DNA of 34,922 nt from Rhodanobacter sp. (GCA_004322005.1 SCRF01000027.1:1-34922); one strand, 5' to 3'. Counted from the stretch's first letter, positions 1 to 8,281 are shown. Numbers and translations: made by a program. The notes: generated by a model not told the origin, from the letters alone.

Positions 1-4
1 AGGC

Positions 5-760
5 TCAGGCGTGGAACGATCCGCTGCTGGCGGAAGATTCCGGCTTGGCGTCGCCGAATGCGCTGGCGCGTCCGTTCAGCACCAGCGTGCCCGCGATCAT
101 GTCATGCAGGCCCTGCTTGCGCCGGGTCCAGGCGACCATCAGGAAGCCGATCCCGAAAATGATCGCGCTCAGATACTTCGCCGGGTAGCGACCCAGTGCA
201 CGCGGGAAGCTGATCCGTGCGCCATGCAGGTCGGTGACCCGGATGCCCAGCGCCAGCTTGCCGATGGTGGCTTGCCAGGCGGAGCTTTCGCTCACCGCGA
301 AGTACATCCATGTGAGGAAGGCGATCGCCAGCATGGCCGGCATCATTGCCGTGTAGTACTGGCTGAACGCCGCCAGCATCGCATGGGGGTCGCCGGGCGA
401 AGCCAGCTGCGCCTTTTGCAGCGCCGCTTCGGCCGCCGCGCCGCCCATCATTTTCTGGATGAGCAGGCTGGGGAAATACAGGACGATGGCGTCGAGGATA
501 TAGGCTGCCACGCGCTTCCAGAAACCGGCGTAATCCTCCAGTGCGGCCGTGGTGGTCTGCGGCAGCGGCGGGACTGCCGGTGCCGGCGTGCTGCCGGCGG
601 CATCGGGAAACAGCACCGCCAAGGGCTGCCAGTCGGCGAGGCCTTCGTACCAGGCCAGATCGTCGCGGCTCAGCCGGCCGCTCTGCAGCCATTGCCGCAC
701 GTCATCTTCCGGGTAGGGACCGTGTCGTTCACCGTCGCGGCCAATCCATATTTCCATCAT
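5..760 (-). CDS. GYF_2/RDD-family membrane protein
   Basis: This gene encodes an inner-membrane protein of about 251 residues with two recognisable parts. The first 50 residues look like a GYF_2 (DUF4339) domain: a tryptophan near the start, then HGPY, VRQWL and a closing DWQPL. A proline-rich linker follows, then an RDD domain with FWKRVAAYILD at its first membrane segment and two later hydrophobic stretches ending in a basic WTRRKQGLHD. RDD proteins are poorly characterised; some act in ion or osmolyte transport, so no specific role is claimed. I chose the ATGATG start at 760 because GGGGAG lies just upstream and the GYF_2 domain begins there; the longer reading adds 13 residues without homology. 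It lies 60 bp downstream of mnmG on the same strand and may be co-transcribed with it. Confidence 0.85.
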   Translation of the reverse strand: MMEIWIGRDGERHGPYPEDDVRQWLQSGRLSRDDLAWYEGLADWQPLAVLFPDAAGSTPAPAVPPLPQTTTAALEDYAGFWKRVAAYILDAIVLYFPSLLIQKMMGGAAAEAALQKAQLASPGDPHAMLAAFSQYYTAMMPAMLAIAFLTWMYFAVSESSAWQATIGKLALGIRVTDLHGARISFPRALGRYPAKYLSAIIFGIGFLMVAWTRRKQGLHDMIAGTLVLNGRASAFGDAKPESSASSGSFHA

Positions 761-820
761 GCGGGCTCCCCGGGCTGCTCGAAGTGCGCATGATGCCATG
801 AGCCGACCCGCATCCGGGCA

Positions 821-2698
821 TCAGGCCGCATCGCGGCGCTTCAGATGCACCAGCAGCAGCGAGATCGCGGCCGGCGTGACGCCGCTGACGCGCGCGGCCT
901 GGCCCAGCGTGGCCGGCAGCGTGCGCTTGAGCTTGAGCAGCACTTCGGCGGAAAGCCCGCGCACCTTGTCGTAATCGAAACCGGCGGGGATCGCGGTGTG
1001 TTCGTGGCGGCGCTGGCGTTCGACTTCCTCGCGCTGGCGCTCCAGGTAGCCGGCGTATTTGACCTGCACCTCGACCTGCGCCGCGACATCCTCGCGTGCC
1101 ACGGCGGGGCCGAGTTCGGCGACGGCGGTGAGCGTGGCGTAGTCCAGCTCCGGCCGGCGCAGCAGGTCCAGCACGCGGGTCTCGCGGCTCACCGCGATGC
1201 CGAGCTGGCGCTCGATCGCGGCGCCCAGCGCGTTGCCTGGCGTCGCCCACAGCGCACGCAGGCGCTGCATTTCGCGTTCGACCGTTTCGCGCTTGAGCTG
1301 CAAGGCATCCTGGCGCGCCTGCGGTACCACGCCCAGTCGATGGCCGATCTCGGTGAGGCGCAGGTCGGCGTTGTCCTCGCGCAGATGCAGCCGGTATTCG
1401 GCGCGCGAGGTGAACATGCGATACGGCTCGATGGTGCCGTTGCTGGTGAGGTCGTCGATCAGCACGCCGATGTAGGCCTCGTCGCGGCGCGGATACCACG
1501 GTGCCTTGCCCTGCACGGCGAGCGCGGCGTTCAGGCCCGCGATCAGCCCCTGCGCGGCGGCTTCCTCGTAGCCGGTGGTGCCGTTGATCTGGCCGGCGAA
1601 GTACAGGCCGGAAATCGCCTTGGTTTCCAGCCACGGCTGCAGGCCGCGAGGGTCGAAATAGTCGTATTCGATCGCGTAGCCGGGGCGGGTGACATGCGCG
1701 TTCTCGAAGCCCTTGATCGAGTGCACCAACCCCAGCTGCACGTCGTACGGCAGCGAGGTGGAGATGCCGTTCGGATAGATCTCGAAGGTATCCAGCCCTT
1801 CCGGTTCGATGAAGATCTGGTGCGAGGACTTCTCCGCGAAACGCACCACCTTGTCCTCGATCGATGGGCAGTAGCGCGGGCCGACCCCTTCGATCTGCCC
1901 GGTGTACAGCGGCGAGCGATCCAGCGCACCGCGGATCAGTTCGTGCGTGCGCTCGCTGGTGTGGGTGATCCAGCAACTGACCTGGCGCGGATGTTCATCG
2001 CGCGTGCCGAGGTAGGAAAACACCGCTGGCGGCGCGTCGCCGGGCTGTTCTTCCAGATCGCTGAAATCGATGCTGCGCCGGTCGATGCGCGGCGGCGTGC
2101 CGGTCTTCAGCCGGTCGGCCGCCAGCGGCAGCTCGCGCAGCCGCGCAGCCAGCGCGCTCGCCGGCGGGTCGCCGGCGCGGCCACCGGCGTATTGTGCAGG
2201 ACCGATATGGATCCGGCCGGCAAGGAAGGTGCCGGCAGTGAGCACCACGGTTCGGGCACGGAACGACAACCCCATCTGCGTGACGACACCGGTGACGCGG
2301 CCGTTCTCGATGATCAGGTCATCCACCGCCTGCTGGAACCATTGCAGGTTCGGCTGGGATTCCACGATCTGGCGAATCGCCGCCTTGTACAGCGCGCGAT
2401 CGGCCTGGCAGCGGGTGGCGCGCACGGCGGGACCCTTCGACGCGTTCAATGTGCGCCAGTGGATGCCGGCCCGGTCGGCAGCGCGTGCCATGGCGCCGCC
2501 CAGTGCGTCGATCTCCTTGACCAGATGGCCCTTGCCGATGCCGCCGATCGCCGGGTTGCAGCTCATCTGGCCGATCGTCTCGATGTTGTGGCTGAGCAGC
2601 AGCGTGCGCACGCCGCAGCGTGCGGCCGCCAGCGCCGCCTCGGTGCCGGCGTGGCCGCCGCCGATCACGATGACGTCGTAATGGGTCGGATGATGCAT
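821..2698 (-). CDS. mnmG: tRNA uridine-5-carboxymethylaminomethyl modification enzyme MnmG (GidA)
   Basis: MnmG is the FAD-dependent partner of the GTPase MnmE. Together they install the carboxymethylaminomethyl group on the wobble uridine of several tRNAs in the cytoplasm. The 625-residue product has the usual length. It starts with the Rossmann FAD motif [14 protein letters not shown] (residues about 10-22), followed by the family signature of [23 protein letters not shown]. It also has the catalytic-cysteine region [11 protein letters not shown], the [17 protein letters not shown] block and a C-terminal GIDA-associated helical domain ending in [19 protein letters not shown]. The ATG at 2698 is chosen because MnmG proteins start directly before the Rossmann strand; the open frame extends 30 codons further without homology. 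The gene is divergent from the candidate sRNA at 2809 and is followed by the RDD gene. Confidence 0.97.
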   Translation of the reverse strand: MHHPTHYDVIVIGGGHAGTEAALAAARCGVRTLLLSHNIETIGQMSCNPAIGGIGKGHLVKEIDALGGAMARAADRAGIHWRTLNASKGPAVRATRCQADRALYKAAIRQIVESQPNLQWFQQAVDDLIIENGRVTGVVTQMGLSFRARTVVLTAGTFLAGRIHIGPAQYAGGRAGDPPASALAARLRELPLAADRLKTGTPPRIDRRSIDFSDLEEQPGDAPPAVFSYLGTRDEHPRQVSCWITHTSERTHELIRGALDRSPLYTGQIEGVGPRYCPSIEDKVVRFAEKSSHQIFIEPEGLDTFEIYPNGISTSLPYDVQLGLVHSIKGFENAHVTRPGYAIEYDYFDPRGLQPWLETKAISGLYFAGQINGTTGYEEAAAQGLIAGLNAALAVQGKAPWYPRRDEAYIGVLIDDLTSNGTIEPYRMFTSRAEYRLHLREDNADLRLTEIGHRLGVVPQARQDALQLKRETVEREMQRLRALWATPGNALGAAIERQLGIAVSRETRVLDLLRRPELDYATLTAVAELGPAVAREDVAAQVEVQVKYAGYLERQREEVERQRRHEHTAIPAGFDYDKVRGLSAEVLLKLKRTLPATLGQAARVSGVTPAAISLLLVHLKRRDAA

Positions 2699-2781
2699 GG
2701 AACTGCCCTGACGGTGCAAAAAGTGACAAAACAGGGCGCTATGGTAGCGCTCCGATCGCTGGCAAACCTGCTTTGCAGGGG

Positions 2782-2798
2782 CTGGCACGCAACCTGCT
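2782..2798 (+). promoter_or_regulatory. Predicted sigma-54 (-24/-12) promoter
   Basis: CTGGCACGCAACCTGCT matches the sigma-54 consensus YTGGCACGRNNNTTGCW at all positions of the -24 block and at 4 of 5 of the -12 block. The GG and GC doublets are exactly 10 nt apart, as RpoN requires. No coding gene follows within 450 bp. An intrinsic terminator lies about 85 nt after the predicted start, pointing to a non-coding transcript. An enhancer-binding activator site was not recognised. Confidence 0.6.
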
Positions 2799-2808
2799 TC
2801 AAGCCTCC

Positions 2809-2923
2809 TGCACTTTCACGGGTAGGCGCTGCACACCATGCGCGCCGAGATCGAGCGGACAGGGGTTCGATCGTGCACCGGGAAAGGAAGCAAGACGGCA
2901 CCCCCTGGGTGCCGTCGTCTTTT
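2809..2923 (+). ncRNA. Candidate sigma-54-dependent small RNA, about 115 nt
   Basis: The boundaries come from the -24/-12 promoter at 2782-2798, which predicts initiation near 2809, and from the strong intrinsic terminator at 2894-2923. No open frame closes inside the interval. It contains a hairpin with arms GATCGA (2849-2854) and TCGATC (2867-2872), whose 12-nt loop exposes a GGA; two more GGA triplets lie at 2881-2888 just before the terminator stem. GGA in hairpin loops is typical of RNAs bound by CsrA/RsmA, but that link is only inferred. I do not recognise it as a known RNA family; a short GGAAGCA stretch recalls SRP RNA but the surrounding fold does not match. Confidence 0.45.
2894..2923 (+). 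terminator. Intrinsic terminator
   Basis: A perfect 10-bp stem (GACGGCACCC at 2894-2903 with GGGTGCCGTC at 2907-2916) closes a 3-nt loop and is followed by GTCTTTT. It points along the plus strand and would end the candidate small RNA that starts near 2809. Confidence 0.8.
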
Positions 2924-2930
2924 GCGCGGC

Positions 2931-2970
2931 CGCAAACGCAAAGGCCCCGCGATTTTGTGGCCGCGGGGCC
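2931..2970 (-). terminator. Intrinsic-terminator-like hairpin, minus strand
   Basis: GGCCCCGCG (2943-2951) pairs with CGCGGGGCC (2962-2970), a 9-bp GC stem with a 10-nt loop. Read on the minus strand it is followed by TTTGCGTTTG, a broken T tract. It lies tail to tail with the plus-strand terminator at 2894-2923 and could end a minus-strand transcript from the structured block at 2985-3100. Confidence 0.45.
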
Positions 2971-3105
2971 CTTGCTTGAAAGATCTGGCGCCCGGCGGTC
3001 TCAGGAACAGGGGGAATCCAGGATGACCGTATTGCCGGGCGCCAGAAACCGGAATATCGGCGGTGGGACGCCTCGACCACCATACATACGCCCCGATATT
3101 TACCC
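2931..3105 (-). ncRNA. Candidate structured minus-strand RNA
   Basis: Three perfect inverted repeats are packed in 160 bp with no coding gene. They are AATATCGG (3053-3060) with CCGATATT (3093-3100), enclosing GGTGG/CCACC at 3062-3081; the 12-bp CTGGCGCCCGGC (2985-2996) with GCCGGGCGCCAG (3034-3045); and the terminator-like hairpin at 2943-2970. Read on the minus strand the order is two stem domains then the terminator, the usual layout of a small RNA. The loop of the middle stem carries a CCCCC run. No clear sigma-70 promoter was found upstream. It was compared by eye with 6S RNA, tmRNA and RNase P RNA and does not resemble them. Confidence 0.35.
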
Positions 3106-3211
3106 GCCGCGCGTGAACAGGCCGTGACTGAAATTGAAATTCGTATCTCGTCCGCGACCGTCGTTGACGTACAGCGGCGATTGTCTCGCGGAGTTCGCAG
3201 TCGAGCGCTCG

Positions 3212-3228
3212 TTGGCATGCCGGTTGCT
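3212..3228 (+). promoter_or_regulatory. Predicted sigma-54 (-24/-12) promoter of the 61-residue gene
   Basis: TTGGCATGCCGGTTGCT has the GG (3214-3215) and GC (3226-3227) doublets 10 nt apart and matches the -24 TGGCA and -12 TTGCT blocks of the RpoN consensus. Predicted initiation is near 3239, giving a 26-nt leader that contains the ribosome binding site of the gene at 3265. Confidence 0.7.
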
Positions 3229-3264
3229 TCCCTCTGGTTATCGACAACAAAGGGGGGATACGTC

Positions 3265-3450
3265 ATGGACATGAGCTTCGATTTCGAACCGGTCTACCCG
3301 CACCACGATCTGCTGATCGAGCTTGGTCAGGTTGAAATGGCAATGGACCGCCTGAGCGAGCGCGATGAGAAGCAACGTCTCATGCTGCAGCCGCGGCTCG
3401 AGTCGCGCATGAGCAGCTTGCTCGAGGCGCTGAACCATTTGGCCGTCTGA
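3265..3450 (+). CDS. Small acidic/helical hypothetical protein (61 aa) under a sigma-54 promoter
   Basis: I do not recognise this protein. The 61-residue product has no signal peptide or membrane segment. After a short aromatic start (MDMSFDFEPVYPHHDLL) it is predicted to be two helices rich in Leu, Glu and Arg, of the kind seen in small helical-hairpin regulators or adaptor proteins. The ATG at 3265 is favoured because a strong AGGGGGG lies 7 nt upstream and because the sigma-54 promoter at 3212-3228 would start the transcript near 3239. The longer open frame from 3124 would begin upstream of that promoter. The gene stands alone, convergent with pepN, separated from it by a 9-bp palindrome. 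Regulation by RpoN and an activator is inferred from the promoter only. Confidence 0.7.
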   Translation: MDMSFDFEPVYPHHDLLIELGQVEMAMDRLSERDEKQRLMLQPRLESRMSSLLEALNHLAV

Positions 3451-3483
3451 AGCGCGGCCGAGTTTCATCAAGCGGCCTTGGTG

Positions 3484-3502
3484 GGGCGGGTACTACCCGC
3501 CC
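3484..3502. terminator. Possible bidirectional terminator
   Basis: GGGCGGGTA (3484-3492) and TACCCGCCC (3494-3502) form a perfect dyad between the convergent 61-residue gene and pepN. There is no T tract on either side, so it may slow or end transcription only weakly. Confidence 0.35.
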
Positions 3503-3529
3503 TGTGCAGCGAGCCAATCACGTCGCTGG

Positions 3530-6217
3530 TCAGTGATTCAACACGCCATCGATGATTTCGGTCATGTTGCGGGACAGCCCACCGTGCCGTGCCAGTTCGC
3601 CAATCGCCGCATGGGCGGCTTCGCGACGTAGCGGCTCCAGCCGCTGCCAGCCGTTGAACGCGGTGGCCAGGCGCGCCGCCACCTGCGGATTGAGCGCATC
3701 CAGCGCGACCAGCCGCCGGGCCAGGAATCGGTAGCCGGCACCATCGGTACGATGAAAACCGCTGGGGTTGCTGCGCACGAAGGTGCCCAGCAGCGCATGC
3801 ACCCGGTTCGGGTTCTTCATGGTGAATGCAGCGTCGTGTTCCAGCGTCAGCACGCGATCCAGCGCGGCTTCGCCCGGCAATTGCGCCTGCACGGCAAACC
3901 ACTTGTTCAGCGCCAGCGCGTTGCCGGCATAGCGCTCGCGGTACTCGAGCAATGCCGGTGCGGCCTGCGCGGCATTGCCACGCACCAGCATGCCGAGTGC
4001 GGCAAGCCGATCGGTCATGCCGGGGGCCTCCCGGTATTGGGTCCAGGCCAGAGGCCGGGTGCCTGCACTGTCGACCAGATCCAGCAATTCCAGTACGCGG
4101 CACTTGAGCCGGCGGCGCGCCTGGCTGGTGGCATCGATCGCCGCATTCGTCTGCGCAGCCAGCGACCGATAGCGCTGATGGAGGGCGGCCGGGCCGATGC
4201 ATGCGGCCAGCCGCTGCTGCAGATCCTGGCGCAGCGCATGGATGCGCTGCGGATCGACCGTGTTCTCCCGCTCGGCCAGTTCGATCTCGCCCGGCGGGGT
4301 CAGCAGATCGGCCAGCAGCGCATCGTCGACGGCCTGGCCGTTGAACAGTGAAGCCAGCGTGTCGCACCAGGCCAGCAAGGCGTCGGTTGCAATGCCATCG
4401 CGCAGGTTCTCGTAGGCCTGCGCAGCGAGTTGCTGGCCTGCCTCCCAGCGGTTGAACCCGTCGACATCGTGGCGCAGCAACAGCGCCAGTTCGATCGGCG
4501 TGTAATCGCATTCCAGGATCACCGGTGCGGAAAATCCGCGCAGCAGCGAAGGTACCGGTGCGGCGGCGATGCCGCTGAACACGAAGCTCTGCTCGGCGTG
4601 CGTCAGCACGACGATGCGCTCGTGCGTGCTGCCGGGTTCGTCTGAAGTGCCAGGTTCGTCCGTCGGCGGGGATGTCTGGCCGTCCAGACGCAACGGCAGC
4701 ATGGCGCCGCCGCGCGAAAACAACGCCAGTTTGACCGGGATCGGCAGCGGCGGTTTGGGTTCGTGCTCGGCGTGGGTGGTGCTGTGCTGGCTCAGCGTGA
4801 GGGTGTATTCGCGCCGCGCCGCATCGAAATGACCGCGTGCGCGCAGTCGCGGCGTGCCGGCCTGCGCATACCAGCGCAGGTACGGGCTCAGGTCGAGCTG
4901 GCTGGCGTCGCCCAGCGCGCCGAGGAAATCCTCCAGCGTGGCGGCGCAACCGTCATGGCGCTCGAAGTACAGGTCCATGCCGCGCCGGAAGCCGTCCTTG
5001 CCCAGGCTGCCTGCCAGCATGCGCACCAGCTCGGCGCCTTTTTCGTACACGGTGGCGGTATAGAAATTGTTGATCTCGCTGTACAGCGCAGGGCGCACCG
5101 GATGCGCCAGTGGGCCGGCGTCCTCGGGGAACTGTGCACGGCGCAGCAAGGCCACGTCCTCGATGCGCTTCAGCGGCGCGGAATTCATGTCGGCCGAGAA
5201 GCTCTGCTCGCGGAATACCGTGAGCCCTTCCTTCAGCGAAAGCTGGAACCAGTCGCGGCAGGTGACGCGGTTGCCGCTCCAGTTGTGGAAATACTCGTGC
5301 GCGACCACCGCCTCGATGTGGCGATATTCGTCGTCGGTGGTGCTGTCCGGGTCGGCCAGCAGGTACTTGGCGTTGAAGATGTTGAGGCCCTTGTTCTCCA
5401 TCGCGCCCATGTTGAAATCCTGGGTGGCCACGATGTGGAACGTGTCCAGGTCGTAGTTGCGGCCATAGGTCCGCTCGTCCCAGCGCATCGCGCGCTCCAG
5501 TGCATCCATCGCGTAGTGGCAGCGGTCGATCACGTCGGCTTCGGCCCAGATCTTCAGCGTGACCGCGCGGCCGTCGGCGGTCACGTAATCGCGCTCGATC
5601 CTTTCCAGCCGGCCGGCAACCAGGGCGAACAGGTAGCTTGGCTTGGGGTACGGATCGACGAAGCGCGCCCAGTGCCGTCCGTCGGCCAGCTCGCCGCAAC
5701 CATCGGCATTGCCGCCGGCCAGCAGCACCGGAAAGCGCCCCCGATCGGCACGCAGGGTGACGCTGTAGCGGGACTGCACATCGGGCCGGTCGGGGAAGAA
5801 CGTGATGTGGCGAAAGCCCTCGGCCTCGCACTGGGTCAGCAGAAAACCGGCATCGTGCGATCCGGAAAGGTACAGGCCTTCCAGCGCGGTATTGGCCGAC
5901 GGGCGCAGGCGCACGCGGGTTTCCAGCAGGCTGCCATCGGCGGCGCCGTCGACCTCCAGCACGCGGTTGTCATAGCGCCAGGCCGTGGCGGGCAATGGCT
6001 TGCCGTCCAGTGCGATCGACAGCAGTTCGAGGTTTTCGCCGTCCAGCCGCAACGGTTGCTGTTGCGCAGGGTCACGGCGCAGCCGCAGCCGGGCGACGAC
6101 TTCGCTGGTGTCGATGCCGAGGTCGAAATCCAGCTCGACCGTTTCGACCCGCCAGGCGGGTGCACGGTAATCGCTGAGCCGGATCGGTGCGGGAGCTTGC
6201 TCCTGGAGTGCATTCAT
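3530..6217 (-). CDS. pepN: Aminopeptidase N (M1 family, PepN type)
   Basis: PepN is a cytosolic zinc aminopeptidase that removes N-terminal residues from peptides in the last stage of protein turnover. The 895-residue product is close to the usual length of about 870-890. The substrate-anchoring exopeptidase motif GAMEN is at 271-275. The zinc site is HEYFH (307-311) with the third ligand E330 in LSLKEGLTVF. The N-terminal beta domain covers about 1-190, the catalytic domain 190-440, a beta-sandwich follows, and the helical C-terminal domain with family-typical NKWFAVQA and NPNRVHALLGTF closes it. A short acidic repeat (DEPGTSDEPGS) sits in a loop of the third domain and looks like a local duplication. 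ATG 6217 is the only plausible start. Divergent from the epimerase gene at 6294 across 76 bp. Confidence 0.96.
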   Translation of the reverse strand: MNALQEQAPAPIRLSDYRAPAWRVETVELDFDLGIDTSEVVARLRLRRDPAQQQPLRLDGENLELLSIALDGKPLPATAWRYDNRVLEVDGAADGSLLETRVRLRPSANTALEGLYLSGSHDAGFLLTQCEAEGFRHITFFPDRPDVQSRYSVTLRADRGRFPVLLAGGNADGCGELADGRHWARFVDPYPKPSYLFALVAGRLERIERDYVTADGRAVTLKIWAEADVIDRCHYAMDALERAMRWDERTYGRNYDLDTFHIVATQDFNMGAMENKGLNIFNAKYLLADPDSTTDDEYRHIEAVVAHEYFHNWSGNRVTCRDWFQLSLKEGLTVFREQSFSADMNSAPLKRIEDVALLRRAQFPEDAGPLAHPVRPALYSEINNFYTATVYEKGAELVRMLAGSLGKDGFRRGMDLYFERHDGCAATLEDFLGALGDASQLDLSPYLRWYAQAGTPRLRARGHFDAARREYTLTLSQHSTTHAEHEPKPPLPIPVKLALFSRGGAMLPLRLDGQTSPPTDEPGTSDEPGSTHERIVVLTHAEQSFVFSGIAAAPVPSLLRGFSAPVILECDYTPIELALLLRHDVDGFNRWEAGQQLAAQAYENLRDGIATDALLAWCDTLASLFNGQAVDDALLADLLTPPGEIELAERENTVDPQRIHALRQDLQQRLAACIGPAALHQRYRSLAAQTNAAIDATSQARRRLKCRVLELLDLVDSAGTRPLAWTQYREAPGMTDRLAALGMLVRGNAAQAAPALLEYRERYAGNALALNKWFAVQAQLPGEAALDRVLTLEHDAAFTMKNPNRVHALLGTFVRSNPSGFHRTDGAGYRFLARRLVALDALNPQVAARLATAFNGWQRLEPLRREAAHAAIGELARHGGLSRNMTEIIDGVLNH

Positions 6218-6293
6218 GCCGAAGACCGACGTGGGGTCAGGAAGGGATCGATCACGATACCATGGGACACTTTAATGACAGGGAAATACGACG

Positions 6294-7304
6294 ATGCGCT
6301 ACGCCGCGGAGCAGGCCCGGCTGGGTGAGCAGGACATCCTGATCTTGACCGATCGCCACGATCAGCGGCGATTGCGCATCGCGCGGCATGGCGCCGTGCT
6401 GCTCGGCTTCGAGGTGCGGGCGAACGGCGTCGAGCACGATCTCGCCGATGGCTATCGCGATGCCGTCGAGGTGGACACGCGGCCGGGTTCGCGTTTTGCG
6501 ATCATGGCGCCGTTTGCCGGCCGCATCAACGATGCGCGCTATGCCTTCGACGGTCGTGCGCAGGATCTGCAGCCCGGCGTCGCCGGTGCCGAACGGGCCA
6601 GTCGGCACGGCTTCGTGCGCGATGCGGATTTCGCCATCGCCGCGTTGACCGCCGACGAGCGGCATGCCAGCGTGACCCTGACCTCGTCGGCGATTCGTCC
6701 GCAGCCGGGCTACCCGCACGCGATCGACCTCGGCGTGACGTTCACGCTGGACGCCGGCGGCGTCACGCTGGAGGCGATGATGCGCAATGTCGGCGCCAGC
6801 GTGGCGCCATGCTTCTTCGGCTGGCATCCGTATTTCCGGCTGTCGGCGAGCGGGTCGACCAACAGCCGCATCGCCGGCTGGCAACTGCAGATTCCCGCGC
6901 AGACGCTGATCCGCACCGACGCGAACCTGATCCCGCTGCCCGGCGCGGCGGCATACGTGGCGCTGGACGACGCCCCGGCGCTGGATTTCCGCGAGCCGCG
7001 GCCGATCGGCGACAGCATCCTCGACCAGGGCTATACCGATCTGGCCGCCGATCGGGACGGGCGCATCCGCACCCGCCTGCGCGATCCGGCCAGCGGGCTG
7101 GGCCTCGCGGTGTGGCAGGAGCGCGGCGTGATGCACGCGTTCACTGCCGACACGGTGAGCCGGGATGCGCGCCGCGCGGTCGCGCTGGAGCCGATGGAAT
7201 GCATGGCCGATGCCTTCAACCGCGCCGACTGCGCCGAGGCGATCCGTCTTTTGCCGGGTGCCGAACGCCGCTTCCGCTGCGGCATCGAGGTTGAACTGCC
7301 ATGA
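6294..7304 (+). CDS. Aldose 1-epimerase family protein
   Basis: Aldose 1-epimerases interconvert the alpha and beta forms of sugars such as glucose and galactose. This 336-residue protein has the expected parts: NPFAGRI-like APFAGRIND (about 72-80), the RHGFVRD motif with H105, the GWHPYF motif with the proposed catalytic H178, and LEPME with the probable catalytic base E299. The LEP motif and weak lactose-type signature place it near GalM/YeaD-like proteins of unknown exact sugar, so no symbol is given. AGGGA precedes the ATG at 6294. Its stop overlaps the start of the dehydratase gene by 4 nt (ATGA at 7301), so the two are translated together. Confidence 0.85.
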   Translation: MRYAAEQARLGEQDILILTDRHDQRRLRIARHGAVLLGFEVRANGVEHDLADGYRDAVEVDTRPGSRFAIMAPFAGRINDARYAFDGRAQDLQPGVAGAERASRHGFVRDADFAIAALTADERHASVTLTSSAIRPQPGYPHAIDLGVTFTLDAGGVTLEAMMRNVGASVAPCFFGWHPYFRLSASGSTNSRIAGWQLQIPAQTLIRTDANLIPLPGAAAYVALDDAPALDFREPRPIGDSILDQGYTDLAADRDGRIRTRLRDPASGLGLAVWQERGVMHAFTADTVSRDARRAVALEPMECMADAFNRADCAEAIRLLPGAERRFRCGIEVELP

Positions 7305-8281
7305 GTACTTCTGCGGCAACGGCGGCATTGCCCGACATCGAGCAGATCCGCGACGCCGCGGCACGCATCGCGCCCCACGCCCGGGTGACGCCGGTACTGC
7401 GCAGTGCCGCGCTGGATGCACTGGTCGGTGCCGAGCTGCATTTCAAATGCGAAAACCTGCAGCGCGGAGGCGCGTTCAAGTTCCGCGGTGCGTGCAATGC
7501 CGTATGGGCACTGACCGAGGCGCAGGCTGCCCACGGCGTGGTGACGCATTCCTCCGGCAATCACGGCACCGCGCTGGCACTGGCCGCGGCCACCCGCGGC
7601 ATCGCCGCACACGTCGTGGTGCCGGACGGTGCGGTGCAGGCGAAGGTTGATGCGATCGCGCGTGCCGGGGCGATCCTGCACCGCTGCGCGCCGACCCAGG
7701 CCGCGCGCGAGCAAGCCGCCGCTGCCGTGCAGCGCGCCACCGGTGCACTGCTGGTGCATCCGTATGCCGACCCGCGGGTCATGGCGGGTCAGGGCACGAT
7801 CGCGCTGGAGTTGCTGCAGCAGGCGGCGGGACTGGATGCGCTGATCACCCCGGTCGGCGGCGGCGGCCTGGCCAGCGGCGTGGCGATCGCCGCGCACGCG
7901 ATCGACCCGGGATTGGCGCTGTTCGGTGCCGAACCGCAAGGTGCCGACGATGCCGCGCAGTCGCTGGCGCGCGGCGCGCGGGTGACCACGGTGGTGCCGG
8001 ATACCCTTTGCGACGGCCTGCGCGCGCTGGTCGGCGAGTCCAACCTTGATGCGCTGCGCCGCCATCGGGTCGAACTGATCACGGTCAGCGACGCCGAAAC
8101 GATCGCCGCGATGCAGCTGCTGTGGTCGGAGCTGAAACTGCTGGTGGAAGTGTCCAGCGCCACCGTGCTGGCGGCGTTGCTGCAGCAGCGCACGCGGTTT
8201 GCCGGTCGCCGCATCGGCGTGGTGCTGACCGGCGGCAACGTGGATCTGCGCGTGCTGCCCTGGCAGCGCGCAGGCTCCTAG
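7301..8281 (+). CDS. PLP-dependent serine/threonine dehydratase or serine racemase family protein
   Basis: This is a 326-residue fold-type II PLP enzyme. K60 in GGAFKFRGA is the lysine that would bind PLP, SSGNHG (84-89) binds the substrate carboxylate, and VGGGGL (185-190) binds the cofactor phosphate. There is no C-terminal ACT domain, so it is not the allosteric biosynthetic enzyme; that is ilvA at 21551. The HSSGNHG form of the motif is the one common in serine racemase and threo-3-hydroxyaspartate ammonia-lyase, whereas catabolic threonine dehydratases usually have ASAGNH. Substrate therefore remains open between serine, threonine and hydroxyaspartate. It overlaps the upstream epimerase gene by 4 nt and its stop overlaps the stop of the convergent desaturase gene. 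Confidence 0.85.
   Translation: MSTSAATAALPDIEQIRDAAARIAPHARVTPVLRSAALDALVGAELHFKCENLQRGGAFKFRGACNAVWALTEAQAAHGVVTHSSGNHGTALALAAATRGIAAHVVVPDGAVQAKVDAIARAGAILHRCAPTQAAREQAAAAVQRATGALLVHPYADPRVMAGQGTIALELLQQAAGLDALITPVGGGGLASGVAIAAHAIDPGLALFGAEPQGADDAAQSLARGARVTTVVPDTLCDGLRALVGESNLDALRRHRVELITVSDAETIAAMQLLWSELKLLVEVSSATVLAALLQQRTRFAGRRIGVVLTGGNVDLRVLPWQRAGS

Noticed and set aside
2855..2900. SRP (4.5S) RNA-like GGAAAGGAAGCA and a T-loop-like GGGGTTCGATC
   Set aside because: The apical SRP loop and symmetric bulge cannot be formed around it, and no acceptor or anticodon stem accompanies the T-loop, so neither an SRP RNA nor a tRNA is present.
845..3127. Long plus-strand open frame (760 codons) antisense to mnmG
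   Set aside because: It mirrors the mnmG coding strand in high-GC DNA, has no recognisable domain and reads through the candidate sRNA and its terminator.
3124..3264. N-terminal extension of the 61-residue protein
   Set aside because: These 47 codons would start upstream of the sigma-54 promoter and lack a ribosome binding site, while AGGGGGG is well placed for ATG 3265.
4660..4700. Repeated GTCTGGACGGC-like palindromes (also near 15470 and 26430)
   Set aside because: They lie within coding sequence of pepN, bioF and ilvD at unrelated codons; three copies in 35 kb of GC-rich DNA are not enough to call an uptake or regulatory motif.
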